12,160 nt of DNA from Acidobacteriota bacterium (GTDB lineage: Bacteria; Acidobacteriota; Terriglobia; UBA7540), in the NCBI GenBank assembly GCA_003165615.1, contig PLWR01000631.1:1-12160 (forward strand). The letters are read 5' to 3'. The translations under genes and the position numbers were made by a program. The notes beneath the pieces were generated by a model, which had not been told where the DNA came from, did no database searches, and saw nothing but the letters and a program-made list of their open reading frames with translations. How positions within the stretch are numbered: the stretch's first letter is position 1; each line of letters opens with the position of its first letter. Below, in pieces: positions 5,474 to 12,160 of this stretch.

Positions 5474-8400
5474 TCAGTGTTTGCTGGCCGAAGTCGAGGT
5501 TGTTGTCACCGTCAGGCTGATGGCCTGAGTCTTTGTAACTCCTCTGCCGGTAGCCGTTACTGTCAGCGAAATGGCGCCCGCCGCTTTGGTGGAGGAGGAG
5601 GCCAGCGTTAAGGTGCTAGTGCCACGGCCCGGCGCGGCAATGCTGGTTGGGGAAAAGCTCGCCGTGACTCCGCTCGGAACTCCACTGATTGACAACGCCA
5701 CGGCGGAGTTGAATCCTGTCCCCCCCGCGGCGGTCACGGTTATTGGCACTGATCCGCCGCGCGCTACATTGGCGCTCGTGACACTTAATGATAGCGTGAA
5801 GGCGCCGGAGCGCGTCAGGCTGAGGGTTTGAGTCTTGGTCACGCCTCCGCCCGCAGCCGTTACGGTCAAGGTGGAGGTTCCCGCTACGGCTGTGGAAGCC
5901 GCTGTCAGAGTTAAAGTGCTCCTCCCACTACCGGGCGATGCAATACTGGTGGGCGCAAAGCTTGCCGTGACTCCCGCCGGAAGTCCAGTGATTGACAACG
6001 CCACTGCCGAGCTGAATCCGTTCACCCCGGCGGTGGTCAACGTGATGGGTGTCGAACCACCCGGTAGCACACTCGCGCTGGTAGCGCTTGGCGTCAATGT
6101 GAAGCTGGAGGACGGCGCGACTGCCAGGGTGATGGTTTGAGTTTGCGTGATACTCCCGCTCGTACCCGTCACGCCCAGGACGGAGGTTCCCGCTGCCACC
6201 CCCGAGGCCACCGATATCTTTAAGGTGCTACTGTTACTCCCCGACGCGATGCTGGTGGGCGAAAAACTCGTGGTGATTCCCGTCGGAAGTCCACTGATGG
6301 ACAACGCCACGGCCGAGTTGAATCCATTTAACCTTGTGATTGTCAGTGTGAAAGATGTCGAGGCGCCCACGTTCACACTGGCGCCCGTTGGGCTCGGCGA
6401 CAGCGTAAAAGTGGCGGCCGTGACTGTCACGGTGAAGGCCAGCGTGCGCTTGAATCCGCCACCTGTTCCGCTAACGGTCATCGGGTAAATGCCTGCTGCG
6501 GCGTTGGTGGCGGCGGTCACCGTCATGGTCACCGGGGCGGCGGTGCTCAGGGTGGGGGAGGTGAAGGTCACCGTCACGCCGCTGGGAGCTCCGGCCGCCA
6601 ACAGCGTGACCGGAGAATTGAATCCGCCTTGGGCAGTCATCGTCAGGTTTGCCGTGTGCGGGCTACCCGGCGAAACGGTCAGGCTGGAGGAATTTGAGGC
6701 CAGGGCGAAGTTCGAGGCGCGGCTGTTGTTCCAGCTATTGACCAGCAGGAAGGCATTCACCGAACCGAGTCCGGTGGTCATATCGTACCCAGGACCTGCG
6801 CTATAGCCCGTGACTCCGGGCACGCTATTGTTGCCGCTGGTGATGTCGTGGAAGACTGCCGGGCCCCCGGCGGCTTGCTGACTGGCCAGCGTATACAGAT
6901 TAGGGTTGACGTTTCCCCACGGTGTCCCGGCATTCTGGAGCACAAGGGCCATCACGCTCGCCAAAGACGGAGTCGCCGCAGATGTGCCGGCGATATAATA
7001 GGACGAACCTTGGAATTGGATGACGTAGGCATCGTGAATCGCAGACGAGGCCGCGATATCGGGAACCATGCGCATATTACCAGCGGGAACTCCGGGTCCG
7101 GACTGCCAACCGGGCCTCGGGTAGACGGTGCTTAACCCGCCTCCCGATGCGTCAAGTGCTCCGGCCCATGAGCTTTCATTCCAGGTAAGTTCCGGAATGT
7201 AGCTGAGCGCGGAACTCATGCCCGCGCCATTGGTTGCCGACCAATAAACGCCTGGATTGGTATTGTCGTTGAATTCCGTGCCTCCCACGCAGGTGCTGTT
7301 GGGAGTGGAGCAAATGGCGTTGACGGCTTTTCCCTGGGTGGCGACCTGCTCCGTGGAGGCATCGCAACCTGCGGCGCCACTGTCGCCCGAGGCTACAAAT
7401 ACGGATTGTCCTTGTGACGCGGCTTGGGCCCACAGGCTGCCCCAGAGACTTTGCCCCCCAGCGGAGAGCGTGTTCTCGCAGTGGAGATAACTCACCGACA
7501 CGATGGGCGCTACTTTATTGGTCACGGCGTACTGGGCGGCCAGCACCACCCCGTCGGTTGCACCCGATGCCGCACTCACGAATTTGATGGAGGCGTTTTT
7601 GGCGATCGCACCCGCCCACTCGACATCGAGAGCGGACTCCGCCTCGTCCTGACAATCCGGCATTCCGGGATTGACGCCGTTAACGAAAATCTTCTGCGGG
7701 ATGTTTGCCGGCAGCCCGGCGCTCGAGCGGAAGGTCTCCACGTCGGTCAAGGCAACGTCTGTGCGCCCCACCACCGCGATGCTCTGTCCGCTGCCATCCA
7801 GCCCTTGGCTGTAGAGCGGGGTGACGTCGTAGATCGTGTCCCAGTCCTTCGGCATCAGAAGGGTGACGCCATTGGGGAGAGTGTAGGCAGGCACCGTCTC
7901 ATGTGCCGGCGCGCTGTGAAAATCGTGAAGCGAGACAATTCCTTTCACCACTTCCGCCAAAGCTTGGGGAATTTCGGGGTCAGTGGCATTGGCAAAGTGG
8001 ATTTCTCCTTTGACGGAGTATTTTCGCATCTGTGTGTGAAAGGTTGTCTCCACCTGCCCGGCCGTACCACTAAATACGATGGAACGGTGCGAGGACGGGA
8101 CTTCGTCCACCTTCATTCCGTGCATCTCCAACCAGCCCGTGACTTGGTAAATGTCGTTTTGGGAAATCCCGAAATGCTCGCCGAAGGTCTCGGGAGTGAG
8201 CCATTGATGATAATAAGGTGAATTTGGATCCTGCTGGGCCCGGATTAACTCCTCCAGCGCCTCATCCTGTGTGGGGTCTGGGCGCAGGACAAGTACCATC
8301 CTCGCCATGGGCTGGTCGGGCAGAACCGCACCGGCCATATTCGCGGGCCTTGCCAGCGGGTGCACATTCCCTGTAAGCACGACCCGTTGGGTATCGTCGA

Positions 8401-8539
8401 TTTGCAGTGACACCTTGTCGATAGGGCCGACGCTGAGGGGGTCGCTAAGTCGATCGAGGTTCTGCGCGGTCTGTGACCAGGCGGCGAGAGATGACAGGAG
8501 GATGAAAAGAGTCAGAAAAGCAGGCTTTCTTCCGTGCAT
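5474..8539 (-). CDS. secreted S53 (sedolisin/pro-kumamolisin) peptidase with Ig-like repeats
   Basis: A 1021-residue exported serine-carboxyl protease; the family works at acidic pH and cuts extracellular proteins. There is a signal peptide at residues 1-25 (hydrophobic LTLFILLSSLAAW). The S53 activation prodomain covers about 77-210, and the catalytic domain about 225-600. Catalytic residues are in place: E301 and D305 in ESALDVEWAGAIA, the oxyanion Asp D386 in ASGDSG, and the nucleophile S520 in GTSAATP. The C-terminal Ca-site elements FHDITSG (D565) and GPGYDMTTGLG (D586) are present. Four Ser/Thr/Val-rich repeats of ~100 residues follow (609-707, 711-807, 813-909, 914-1011), each with a (L/V)PxGVTxSFxPTSIA-like core; they look like bacterial Ig-like folds for surface or substrate attachment. 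The start ATG 8537-8539 has GAGG a few bases upstream. It is monocistronic and convergent with the GNAT gene. Such repeat-tailed S53 enzymes are frequent in Acidobacteriota. Confidence 0.95.
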   Translation of the reverse strand: MHGRKPAFLTLFILLSSLAAWSQTAQNLDRLSDPLSVGPIDKVSLQIDDTQRVVLTGNVHPLARPANMAGAVLPDQPMARMVLVLRPDPTQDEALEELIRAQQDPNSPYYHQWLTPETFGEHFGISQNDIYQVTGWLEMHGMKVDEVPSSHRSIVFSGTAGQVETTFHTQMRKYSVKGEIHFANATDPEIPQALAEVVKGIVSLHDFHSAPAHETVPAYTLPNGVTLLMPKDWDTIYDVTPLYSQGLDGSGQSIAVVGRTDVALTDVETFRSSAGLPANIPQKIFVNGVNPGMPDCQDEAESALDVEWAGAIAKNASIKFVSAASGATDGVVLAAQYAVTNKVAPIVSVSYLHCENTLSAGGQSLWGSLWAQAASQGQSVFVASGDSGAAGCDASTEQVATQGKAVNAICSTPNSTCVGGTEFNDNTNPGVYWSATNGAGMSSALSYIPELTWNESSWAGALDASGGGLSTVYPRPGWQSGPGVPAGNMRMVPDIAASSAIHDAYVIQFQGSSYYIAGTSAATPSLASVMALVLQNAGTPWGNVNPNLYTLASQQAAGGPAVFHDITSGNNSVPGVTGYSAGPGYDMTTGLGSVNAFLLVNSWNNSRASNFALASNSSSLTVSPGSPHTANLTMTAQGGFNSPVTLLAAGAPSGVTVTFTSPTLSTAAPVTMTVTAATNAAAGIYPMTVSGTGGGFKRTLAFTVTVTAATFTLSPSPTGASVNVGASTSFTLTITRLNGFNSAVALSISGLPTGITTSFSPTSIASGSNSSTLKISVASGVAAGTSVLGVTGTSGSITQTQTITLAVAPSSSFTLTPSATSASVLPGGSTPITLTTAGVNGFSSAVALSITGLPAGVTASFAPTSIASPGSGRSTLTLTAASTAVAGTSTLTVTAAGGGVTKTQTLSLTRSGAFTLSLSVTSANVARGGSVPITVTAAGGTGFNSAVALSISGVPSGVTASFSPTSIAAPGRGTSTLTLASSSTKAAGAISLTVTATGRGVTKTQAISLTVTTTSTSASKH
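5507..6715 (-). repeat. four tandem ~300-bp coding repeats (Ig-like domains)
   Basis: The C-terminal part of the S53 gene repeats with a period near 100 codons. The last three copies share stretches such as GACAACGCCAC (read on the plus strand near 5690, 5994 and 6300), so they are recognisable at DNA level as well as in protein. This supports duplication within the gene and makes repeat number prone to change by recombination. Confidence 0.85.
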
Positions 8540-8835
8540 GGGGGCCTCAGGACAACATTAGCGTTTTCGAATAAATAATACAATATTAGATTAGATTGAC
8601 TTGTGGGCTACCAGCAATAGTACGTTAGTCCTGTTTTGCCCAGTAAACTGGCCTTTTGCATTAAAGTTTTCACATGATTGATGCGAAACTCGGTTGGGCG
8701 AAAGGGCGGCCTTCACGCGACGGCACTCTTATTTCTGATTCTTGGGTGTTTCCGCCTGTGACCCAGGCCGGGGGATAACCGTGAATGGTTATTCGTGCTT
8801 CATAATTCCGACTTCATAATCCATAATTGTTTCGC
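8540..8835. other. divergent intergenic region, S53 gene to ABC ATPase gene
   Basis: No gene is evident. The part next to the S53 gene (8560-8600) is AT-rich and probably holds its promoter, but no convincing -35/-10 pair could be chosen. Near the right end CTTCATAAT is repeated at 8798-8806 and 8812-8820, and a third CATAAT occurs at 8822-8827. These CATAAT hexamers resemble -10 boxes very close to the ATG at 8836, which has no Shine-Dalgarno. Confidence 0.45.
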
Positions 8836-9630
8836 ATGACAAACGAGCTCACATCCCAGCCGGCGGAAACTCCCTACATCGAATTCCACCACGTCTATAA
8901 GGCGTTTGATGACCAGCCTGTTCTGGAAGATGTGACCTTTGACGTGCGGCGCGGCGAGATGGTGGCGGTGCTGGGGCGCAGCGGCGTGGGCAAGAGCGTA
9001 ACGCTCAAACACATTCTGGGGTTTCTGAAGCCCGACGCGGGGCAGGTGTATGTGGCGGGCCGCGAGGTTTCCGCCCTGACTGAAGAAGAACTGATGGACG
9101 TCCGCCGGCGCGTGACCATGGTCTTTCAATCGGGCGCGCTTTTCGATTCCCTTACGGTCGGCGAAAATGTTGCCTACCCCCTGCGCGAGCGCGCCCTGCG
9201 CGGGCTGGTTGTGAGCGAGGGCGACATTCAGCAACGCGTTGACAAGCTGCTGACGCAGGTGGAACTGGAAGGTATGCGTGACCTGGCGCCTTCTGACCTG
9301 AGCACCGGCATGAAACGGGCCGTGGCCATAGCGCGCGCGCTGGCGGCGGAGCCGGAGTGCATCCTCTACGATGAGCCCACCACCATGGTTGACCCACTGA
9401 TGGCGCAGACCCTCAGCGATCTGATCCTGAAGGTTAAGCGCACCACGGGTCTTACCTCTATCGTGGTGACGCACGACGTAAAGCTGGCGCGCAAGCTGGC
9501 GGACCGCGTGGTGTTCCTGGTGGACGGCCGCGTGACGTTCTTTGGCACCATCCCGGAGATGGACCGATCCACCGTGCCCATGGTTCAGGACTTCATTCAG
9601 CTCGATGAGGTTTCTTTCCTGCCTTCATGA
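8836..9630 (+). CDS. ABC transporter ATP-binding protein, MlaF/Mkl-like
   Basis: A 264-residue cytoplasmic ATPase of the family that powers MlaFEDB/Mce-type phospholipid or sterol transport across the envelope. Visible motifs: Walker A GRSGVGKS (47-54), Q-loop VFQSGALFDSLTVGENVAYPLRE (Q98; wording typical of MlaF), signature LSTGMKR (155-161), Walker B CILYDEP (175-181), D-loop region MVDP (184-187) and H-loop THD (H213). The signature has Thr instead of the usual first Gly (LSGGM/LSGGQ). The start is ATG 8836; a TTG three codons upstream is less likely. It stands alone: no MlaE permease or MlaD/MCE substrate-binding gene lies on either side in the window, so partners must be encoded elsewhere. 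The exact substrate is unknown. Confidence 0.88.
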   Translation: MTNELTSQPAETPYIEFHHVYKAFDDQPVLEDVTFDVRRGEMVAVLGRSGVGKSVTLKHILGFLKPDAGQVYVAGREVSALTEEELMDVRRRVTMVFQSGALFDSLTVGENVAYPLRERALRGLVVSEGDIQQRVDKLLTQVELEGMRDLAPSDLSTGMKRAVAIARALAAEPECILYDEPTTMVDPLMAQTLSDLILKVKRTTGLTSIVVTHDVKLARKLADRVVFLVDGRVTFFGTIPEMDRSTVPMVQDFIQLDEVSFLPS

Positions 9631-9639
9631 GTGCATAGA

Positions 9640-9682
9640 TTTCACAGATTCCAGAGATAAAAGAAGTGTGGGATCTGTGAAA
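9640..9682. repeat. inverted repeat after the ABC ATPase gene
   Basis: TTTCACAGAT (9640-9649) is perfectly complementary to ATCTGTGAAA (9673-9682), with two more G-C pairs after one mismatch. A related AAATCTGTGG occurs at 9690-9699. There is no T-run, so a terminator role is only possible, not shown. Confidence 0.5.
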
Positions 9683-9848
9683 GTTGCGAAATCTGTGGAT
9701 TGGTAAAGTGCTTTTGCTCTGCGACGAGAGGGATGCAACTCATGCATCTTCTGAACCGCCGCGAAGTCGAAAGCGCGCTCAATGCTTGCGCCCAACGCCG
9801 GTGGCTCCCATGATTTGAAATGGCCGATTCGCGACGGGCTGATGGGAT

Positions 9849-10643
9849 ATGAAATCCAAACCTACCATGACCCTCGACCGCGTGCTCTCGCGCTTTGGCA
9901 TTGCCTCGCGCACGGTATCGCGTGAGGCGATTCTGGCGGGCCGGATGAAAGTTAACGGCCGCATCGTGCGTGACCCCGATCTTTGGGTTAGCCCGGAGCG
10001 CGACGCGATCCACTTGGACGGCCAGCGGCTGAAACCGGCGCGCAAACGCTACCTGCTCTTCTACAAGCCCAAGGGAGTGATCACCAGCCACGGCGACCCT
10101 TCCGGCCGGGACACCATTTATAAATACCTCGGCGATGTAGCGCCGCCCTTTCGGGCGGCACGTGCCGGGCTAAATCCCGGCGCTATGGCGGAGAACGCAT
10201 GGATTGCGCCGGTGGGGCGGCTCGATAAAGACAGCAGCGGCCTCCTGCTTCTGACCAATGACTCGGAATTCTCGGACTTCATCCTGAATCCTGAATCCGG
10301 AATTCCGAAGACGTACCTGGTAAAGACCAATGCTTTGCTCAGTGACGAAGTCATCGCCCAGCTTAATGCCGGGGTGGAAATGAAGCGTGGCGATATGGCG
10401 CAGCCCCTCAGCGTGCGGCGGCGCGAAGATCGCGGCAAATACACGTGGCTGGATGTCGTTTTGACGGAGGGCAAGAACCGCGAAGTGCGGCGCATGGTGG
10501 AAGCAGTGGGGTTCACAGTTTTGAAACTTGTGCGCACGCGCATCGGGCCGTTGACCCTGGAGGGATTACAGGTGGGGAAGTGGAGGGAACTCAGCCCCAC
10601 AGAAGTTTCCAGCCTGCGGAAGGCGGTAGGCAGAATACAGTGA
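9849..10643 (+). CDS. RsuA/RluB/RluE/RluF-family pseudouridine synthase
   Basis: A 264-residue rRNA-modifying enzyme that isomerises a specific uridine to pseudouridine in ribosomal RNA. The N-terminal S4 RNA-binding domain covers about 8-60 (LDRVLSRFGIASR, EAILAGRMKVNG). The catalytic domain begins at YLLFYKPKGVITS (68-80). The catalytic Asp is D126 in VGRLDKDSSGLLLLTND. KTYLVKT and the C-terminal TEGKNREVRRMVEAVGF motif are intact. Between GRDTIYKYLGD and WIAPVGRLD about 17-20 residues are extra; they are encoded by a palindromic repeat at 10137-10187 that keeps the frame. ATG 9849 was chosen as the first in frame; ATG 9867 (residue 7) is possible. Which of RsuA, RluB, RluE or RluF it corresponds to cannot be settled here. 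Confidence 0.92.
   Translation: MKSKPTMTLDRVLSRFGIASRTVSREAILAGRMKVNGRIVRDPDLWVSPERDAIHLDGQRLKPARKRYLLFYKPKGVITSHGDPSGRDTIYKYLGDVAPPFRAARAGLNPGAMAENAWIAPVGRLDKDSSGLLLLTNDSEFSDFILNPESGIPKTYLVKTNALLSDEVIAQLNAGVEMKRGDMAQPLSVRRREDRGKYTWLDVVLTEGKNREVRRMVEAVGFTVLKLVRTRIGPLTLEGLQVGKWRELSPTEVSSLRKAVGRIQ
10138..10185. repeat. palindromic repeat inserted in frame within the pseudouridine synthase gene
   Basis: Ends TAGCGCC (10138-10144) and GGCGCTA (10179-10185) are perfect inverted repeats. Inside are two hairpins: GCCGCCC/GGGCGGC (10142-10148 and 10153-10159) and GCCGGG/CCCGGC (10164-10169 and 10176-10181). It encodes residues 97-112 or 113 of the enzyme. The same outer arms and the first hairpin recur at 10656-10709, outside the gene. 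Confidence 0.85.
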
Positions 10644-10655
10644 CACCAATTCTTT

Positions 10656-10709
10656 GTAGCGCCGCCATCCTGGCGGCATCTTCCCATGCCGGCAAGATGC
10701 CGGCGCTAC
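10656..10709. repeat. palindromic repeat, intergenic copy
   Basis: GTAGCGCC (10656-10663) and GGCGCTAC (10702-10709) form perfect 8-bp ends of a 54-base element. Inner hairpins are GCCGCCA/TGGCGGC (10661-10667, 10671-10677) and GCATCTT/AAGATGC (10676-10682, 10694-10700). It begins 13 bases after the pseudouridine synthase stop and shares its arm design with the copy inside that gene. Confidence 0.85.
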
Positions 10710-10803
10710 TTCGGAACTGTCACTATATTGTGCAACACTCACTAAGTGCTTCCGCTTTGTTCGCACAGGCAGTAAAACAGCCGCTTTTTGGAGTATTATA
10801 AAT

Positions 10804-10827
10804 GGAGCCCTTAGTTTGGGGGGCTCC
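10804..10827 (+). other. hairpin upstream of the dehydrogenase gene
   Basis: GGAGCCC (10804-10810) pairs with GGGCTCC (10821-10827), a 7-bp GC-rich stem with a 10-base loop. It directly follows an AT-rich TATTATAAAT (10794-10803) that could be a -10 region, although no good -35 was found. No T-run follows, so it is more likely a leader structure than a terminator. Confidence 0.45.
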
Positions 10828-10847
10828 TGGACGGCTCACCAACACGA

Positions 10848-10916
10848 GCAGACGGACCATGCCCACCGAGCAAATTGGCACAACTTAGGAAATTGCTTTC
10901 CGGGCTGCACGTCTGC
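10848..10916 (+). promoter_or_regulatory. possible structured 5' leader of the dehydrogenase gene
   Basis: Three nested pairings can form: GCAGACG (10848-10854) with CGTCTGC (10910-10916), GCCC (10861-10864) with GGGC (10902-10905), and AGCAA (10869-10873) with TTGCT (10893-10897). The resulting long interrupted hairpin ends 30 bases before the start codon and 20 before the Shine-Dalgarno sequence. No known riboswitch class is recognised. The rest of the 303-base gap (10644-10946) holds the palindromic repeat and no gene. Confidence 0.35.
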
Positions 10917-10946
10917 CGGGGAGTAAAAATATAAGCAGGAAGGTAA

Positions 10947-12053
10947 ATGGCCAAAAAAGTTAAGCCCTCTCCTCTCACCTTTGTGCGCACGGGGCCCTCT
11001 CAATATGTAAATCGCGCCGGCATTCTTAGCAAAGCCGGGGAGTGCATTGCTCCCTGGGGCAATCGCGCCCTGATCAGCGGAGGGAAGACCGCGCTCGCGG
11101 TGTCAGAAGAACGGCTCACAAGATCTCTCGACAAAGCCGGCGTTAAATGGCGAAAGCTCCTATTCACGGGTGAATCCAGCCCTGCCAACATTGCCAGGAT
11201 CAAAGAACCGGCGCAGTATCTCAACGCCAACGTCATCATCGGAGTCGGCGGCGGAAAATCTCTGGACGCCGCCAAGCAAGCGGCCACGGAACTCGGCCTG
11301 CCGATCGTGTGCATCCCCACCATCGCCGCCACGTGCTCGGCCACCACGGCGTTGTCTGTTATCTACAGTGACCGGGGAGAGTTTCAAAGAGTCCATGTGC
11401 AGGCCAGGAATCCCAGCCTTGTTCTTGTCGATCCGGAAATCATCACCAACTCCCCGGGCATCTACCTGCGCGCGGGCATCATGGATTCCCTGGCCAAGTG
11501 GTACGAAGGGCGTGCCGTCTGGCCGTCCGTTCAGAATCCCGATGTTCAAACGATGTCGGCATTTCAACTGGCGGAAGTGCTCTACAAGGGGCACCGAAAG
11601 CATGCTACCAACGCGGTGCGCCTGAATGCTGAACACCGTGTGGATGACGCCCTGATCCAAACCCTCGATATCGTTATCCTCCTGACGGGAATGATCCAAA
11701 GCCTCGCCAAGGGAACGCTGTTTACCGGGCTTGCCCATCCCGTGCACAACGGCATGACTCTGATAAAAGAGAGCCACGACGTTCTGCACGGTTTGAAAGT
11801 GGGCTACGGGATCATGGTGCAGCTTTGCGTACAGAAGTGCCCCAGGAAGGAATTTGAGGATGCCCTTTCCTTCTTTCGCGGGTTGGGACTAGAGCCCTCG
11901 CTGAAAGGTCTGAACCTGCCCTTCGATCGCGAGCTCATTCTGCGCGTGGCGGACAAGGCAGCCAATGACCCGGATATCGGCCCCCTTAACTTCCCTGTAA
12001 ACAAGTTCGTCATCGCGACAGCTATGGAAAAGCTGGAAAAAAGGCTGGCCTAA
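10947..12053 (+). CDS. iron-containing alcohol dehydrogenase family protein (GldA-like)
   Basis: A 368-residue cytoplasmic NAD(P)-dependent oxidoreductase of the Fe-ADH/glycerol dehydrogenase fold. The dinucleotide site GVGGGKSLDAAK is at 99-110. Likely metal ligands are D180 (AGIMDSLAKWYE), H264 (AHPVHNGMT) and H281 (HDVLHGLKVGYG), the Asp-His-His set of GldA-type enzymes. The length is normal for the group, which includes glycerol dehydrogenase and the HcxA (YbdH) hydroxycarboxylate dehydrogenase. The substrate cannot be chosen between glycerol, a 2-hydroxy acid or another alcohol. AGGAAGG (10937-10943) precedes the ATG. It is preceded by a potentially structured leader and has no obvious operon partner in the window. 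Confidence 0.9.
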   Translation: MAKKVKPSPLTFVRTGPSQYVNRAGILSKAGECIAPWGNRALISGGKTALAVSEERLTRSLDKAGVKWRKLLFTGESSPANIARIKEPAQYLNANVIIGVGGGKSLDAAKQAATELGLPIVCIPTIAATCSATTALSVIYSDRGEFQRVHVQARNPSLVLVDPEIITNSPGIYLRAGIMDSLAKWYEGRAVWPSVQNPDVQTMSAFQLAEVLYKGHRKHATNAVRLNAEHRVDDALIQTLDIVILLTGMIQSLAKGTLFTGLAHPVHNGMTLIKESHDVLHGLKVGYGIMVQLCVQKCPRKEFEDALSFFRGLGLEPSLKGLNLPFDRELILRVADKAANDPDIGPLNFPVNKFVIATAMEKLEKRLA

Positions 12054-12106
12054 GCGCAATGCTGTTCACTTAAACGGTTTCAGAACTCAAGCTGGAAATT
12101 CTTCTT

Positions 12107-12130
12107 CCCTCGCCCCCTTGGGGGAGAGGG
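12107..12130. terminator. GC-rich hairpin downstream of the dehydrogenase gene
   Basis: CCCTC-G-CCCCC (12107-12117) faces GGGGG-A-GAGGG (12120-12130) with a two-base TT turn: ten pairs and one G/A mismatch. It lies 54 bases after the stop codon. No T-run follows, so it may be a factor-dependent or bidirectional terminator, or another dispersed intergenic repeat. Confidence 0.5.
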
Positions 12131-12160
12131 GGGATCGCAAGGCGGAGGGGGCCCCACGTT

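Noticed and set aside
5571..6806. Four consecutive plus-strand open frames antisense to the S53 repeats
   Set aside because: All lie in one frame and restart about once per 300 bases, following the repeat period of the minus-strand gene. They are artefacts of repeated codon usage, not genes.
7424..8221. 265-codon plus-strand open frame inside the S53 gene
   Set aside because: It lies antisense to the protease prodomain and catalytic domain, whose motifs are certain; no domain or start signal supports it.
8800..9474. 224-codon minus-strand open frame over the ABC ATPase
   Set aside because: It is the antisense shadow of a gene with intact Walker A, signature, Walker B and H-loop motifs; the His/Gln-rich product has no recognised domain.
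9640..9699. CRISPR-like or phage attachment repeat from the repeated TCTGTG motifs
   Set aside because: There are only three short, irregularly spaced copies, no spacers of constant size, and no tRNA or integrase gene nearby.

Overview
The window looks like a piece of an Acidobacteriota (Terriglobia-like) chromosome. This is inferred, not proven. It is fairly GC-rich, has a CIRCE-controlled groES-groEL operon, a secreted S53 (pro-kumamolisin-type) protease with tandem C-terminal Ig-like repeats, and many palindromic intergenic repeats whose arms read TAGCGCC/GGCGCTA. No rRNA, tRNA, CRISPR array or transposase was seen.

Layout, left to right. (1) Minus strand 2-1232: the 5' part of groEL (cut by the window edge), groES, a near-consensus sigma70 promoter, and two CIRCE operators for the HrcA repressor. 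(2) Plus strand 1431-2597: a secreted hypothetical protein with an FG-GAP/VCBS-like motif, whose promoter sits so close to the ATG that the mRNA may be almost leaderless. (3) 2598-2740: an inverted array of GATC-containing 9-mers. (4) 2741-3508: a TauE/SafE-type (TSUP) membrane transporter, followed by G-tract repeats with quadruplex potential. (5) 3760-5224: a two-gene RiPP locus, made of an NHLP-type leader peptide with a roughly 10-residue core ending in Lys, and a tandem GNAT-fold acyltransferase. (6) 5225-5473: a convergent intergenic region with a 70-bp palindromic element and what looks like a broken VapC PIN-domain gene. (7) 5474-8539, minus strand: the S53 protease. (8) 8836-9630: an orphan MlaF-like ABC ATPase. 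(9) 9849-10643: an RsuA/RluB-type pseudouridine synthase whose coding sequence carries an in-frame palindromic repeat. (10) 10656-10709: a second copy of that repeat type. (11) 10804-10916: a potentially structured leader upstream of an iron-containing alcohol/glycerol dehydrogenase family gene (10947-12053). (12) A near-perfect hairpin close to the right end.

The most interesting part is 3760-5224. A NHLP leader precursor next to a GNAT enzyme resembles the selidamide group of fatty-acylated RiPPs, in which GNAT-like maturases acylate Lys or Orn side chains. The single Lys in this core is its last residue. No radical SAM enzyme, lanthionine synthetase, protease or exporter gene is seen beside it, so this would be a minimal and possibly new variant. 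The second notable observation is the repeat family that occurs both between genes and inside a conserved RNA-modification enzyme.
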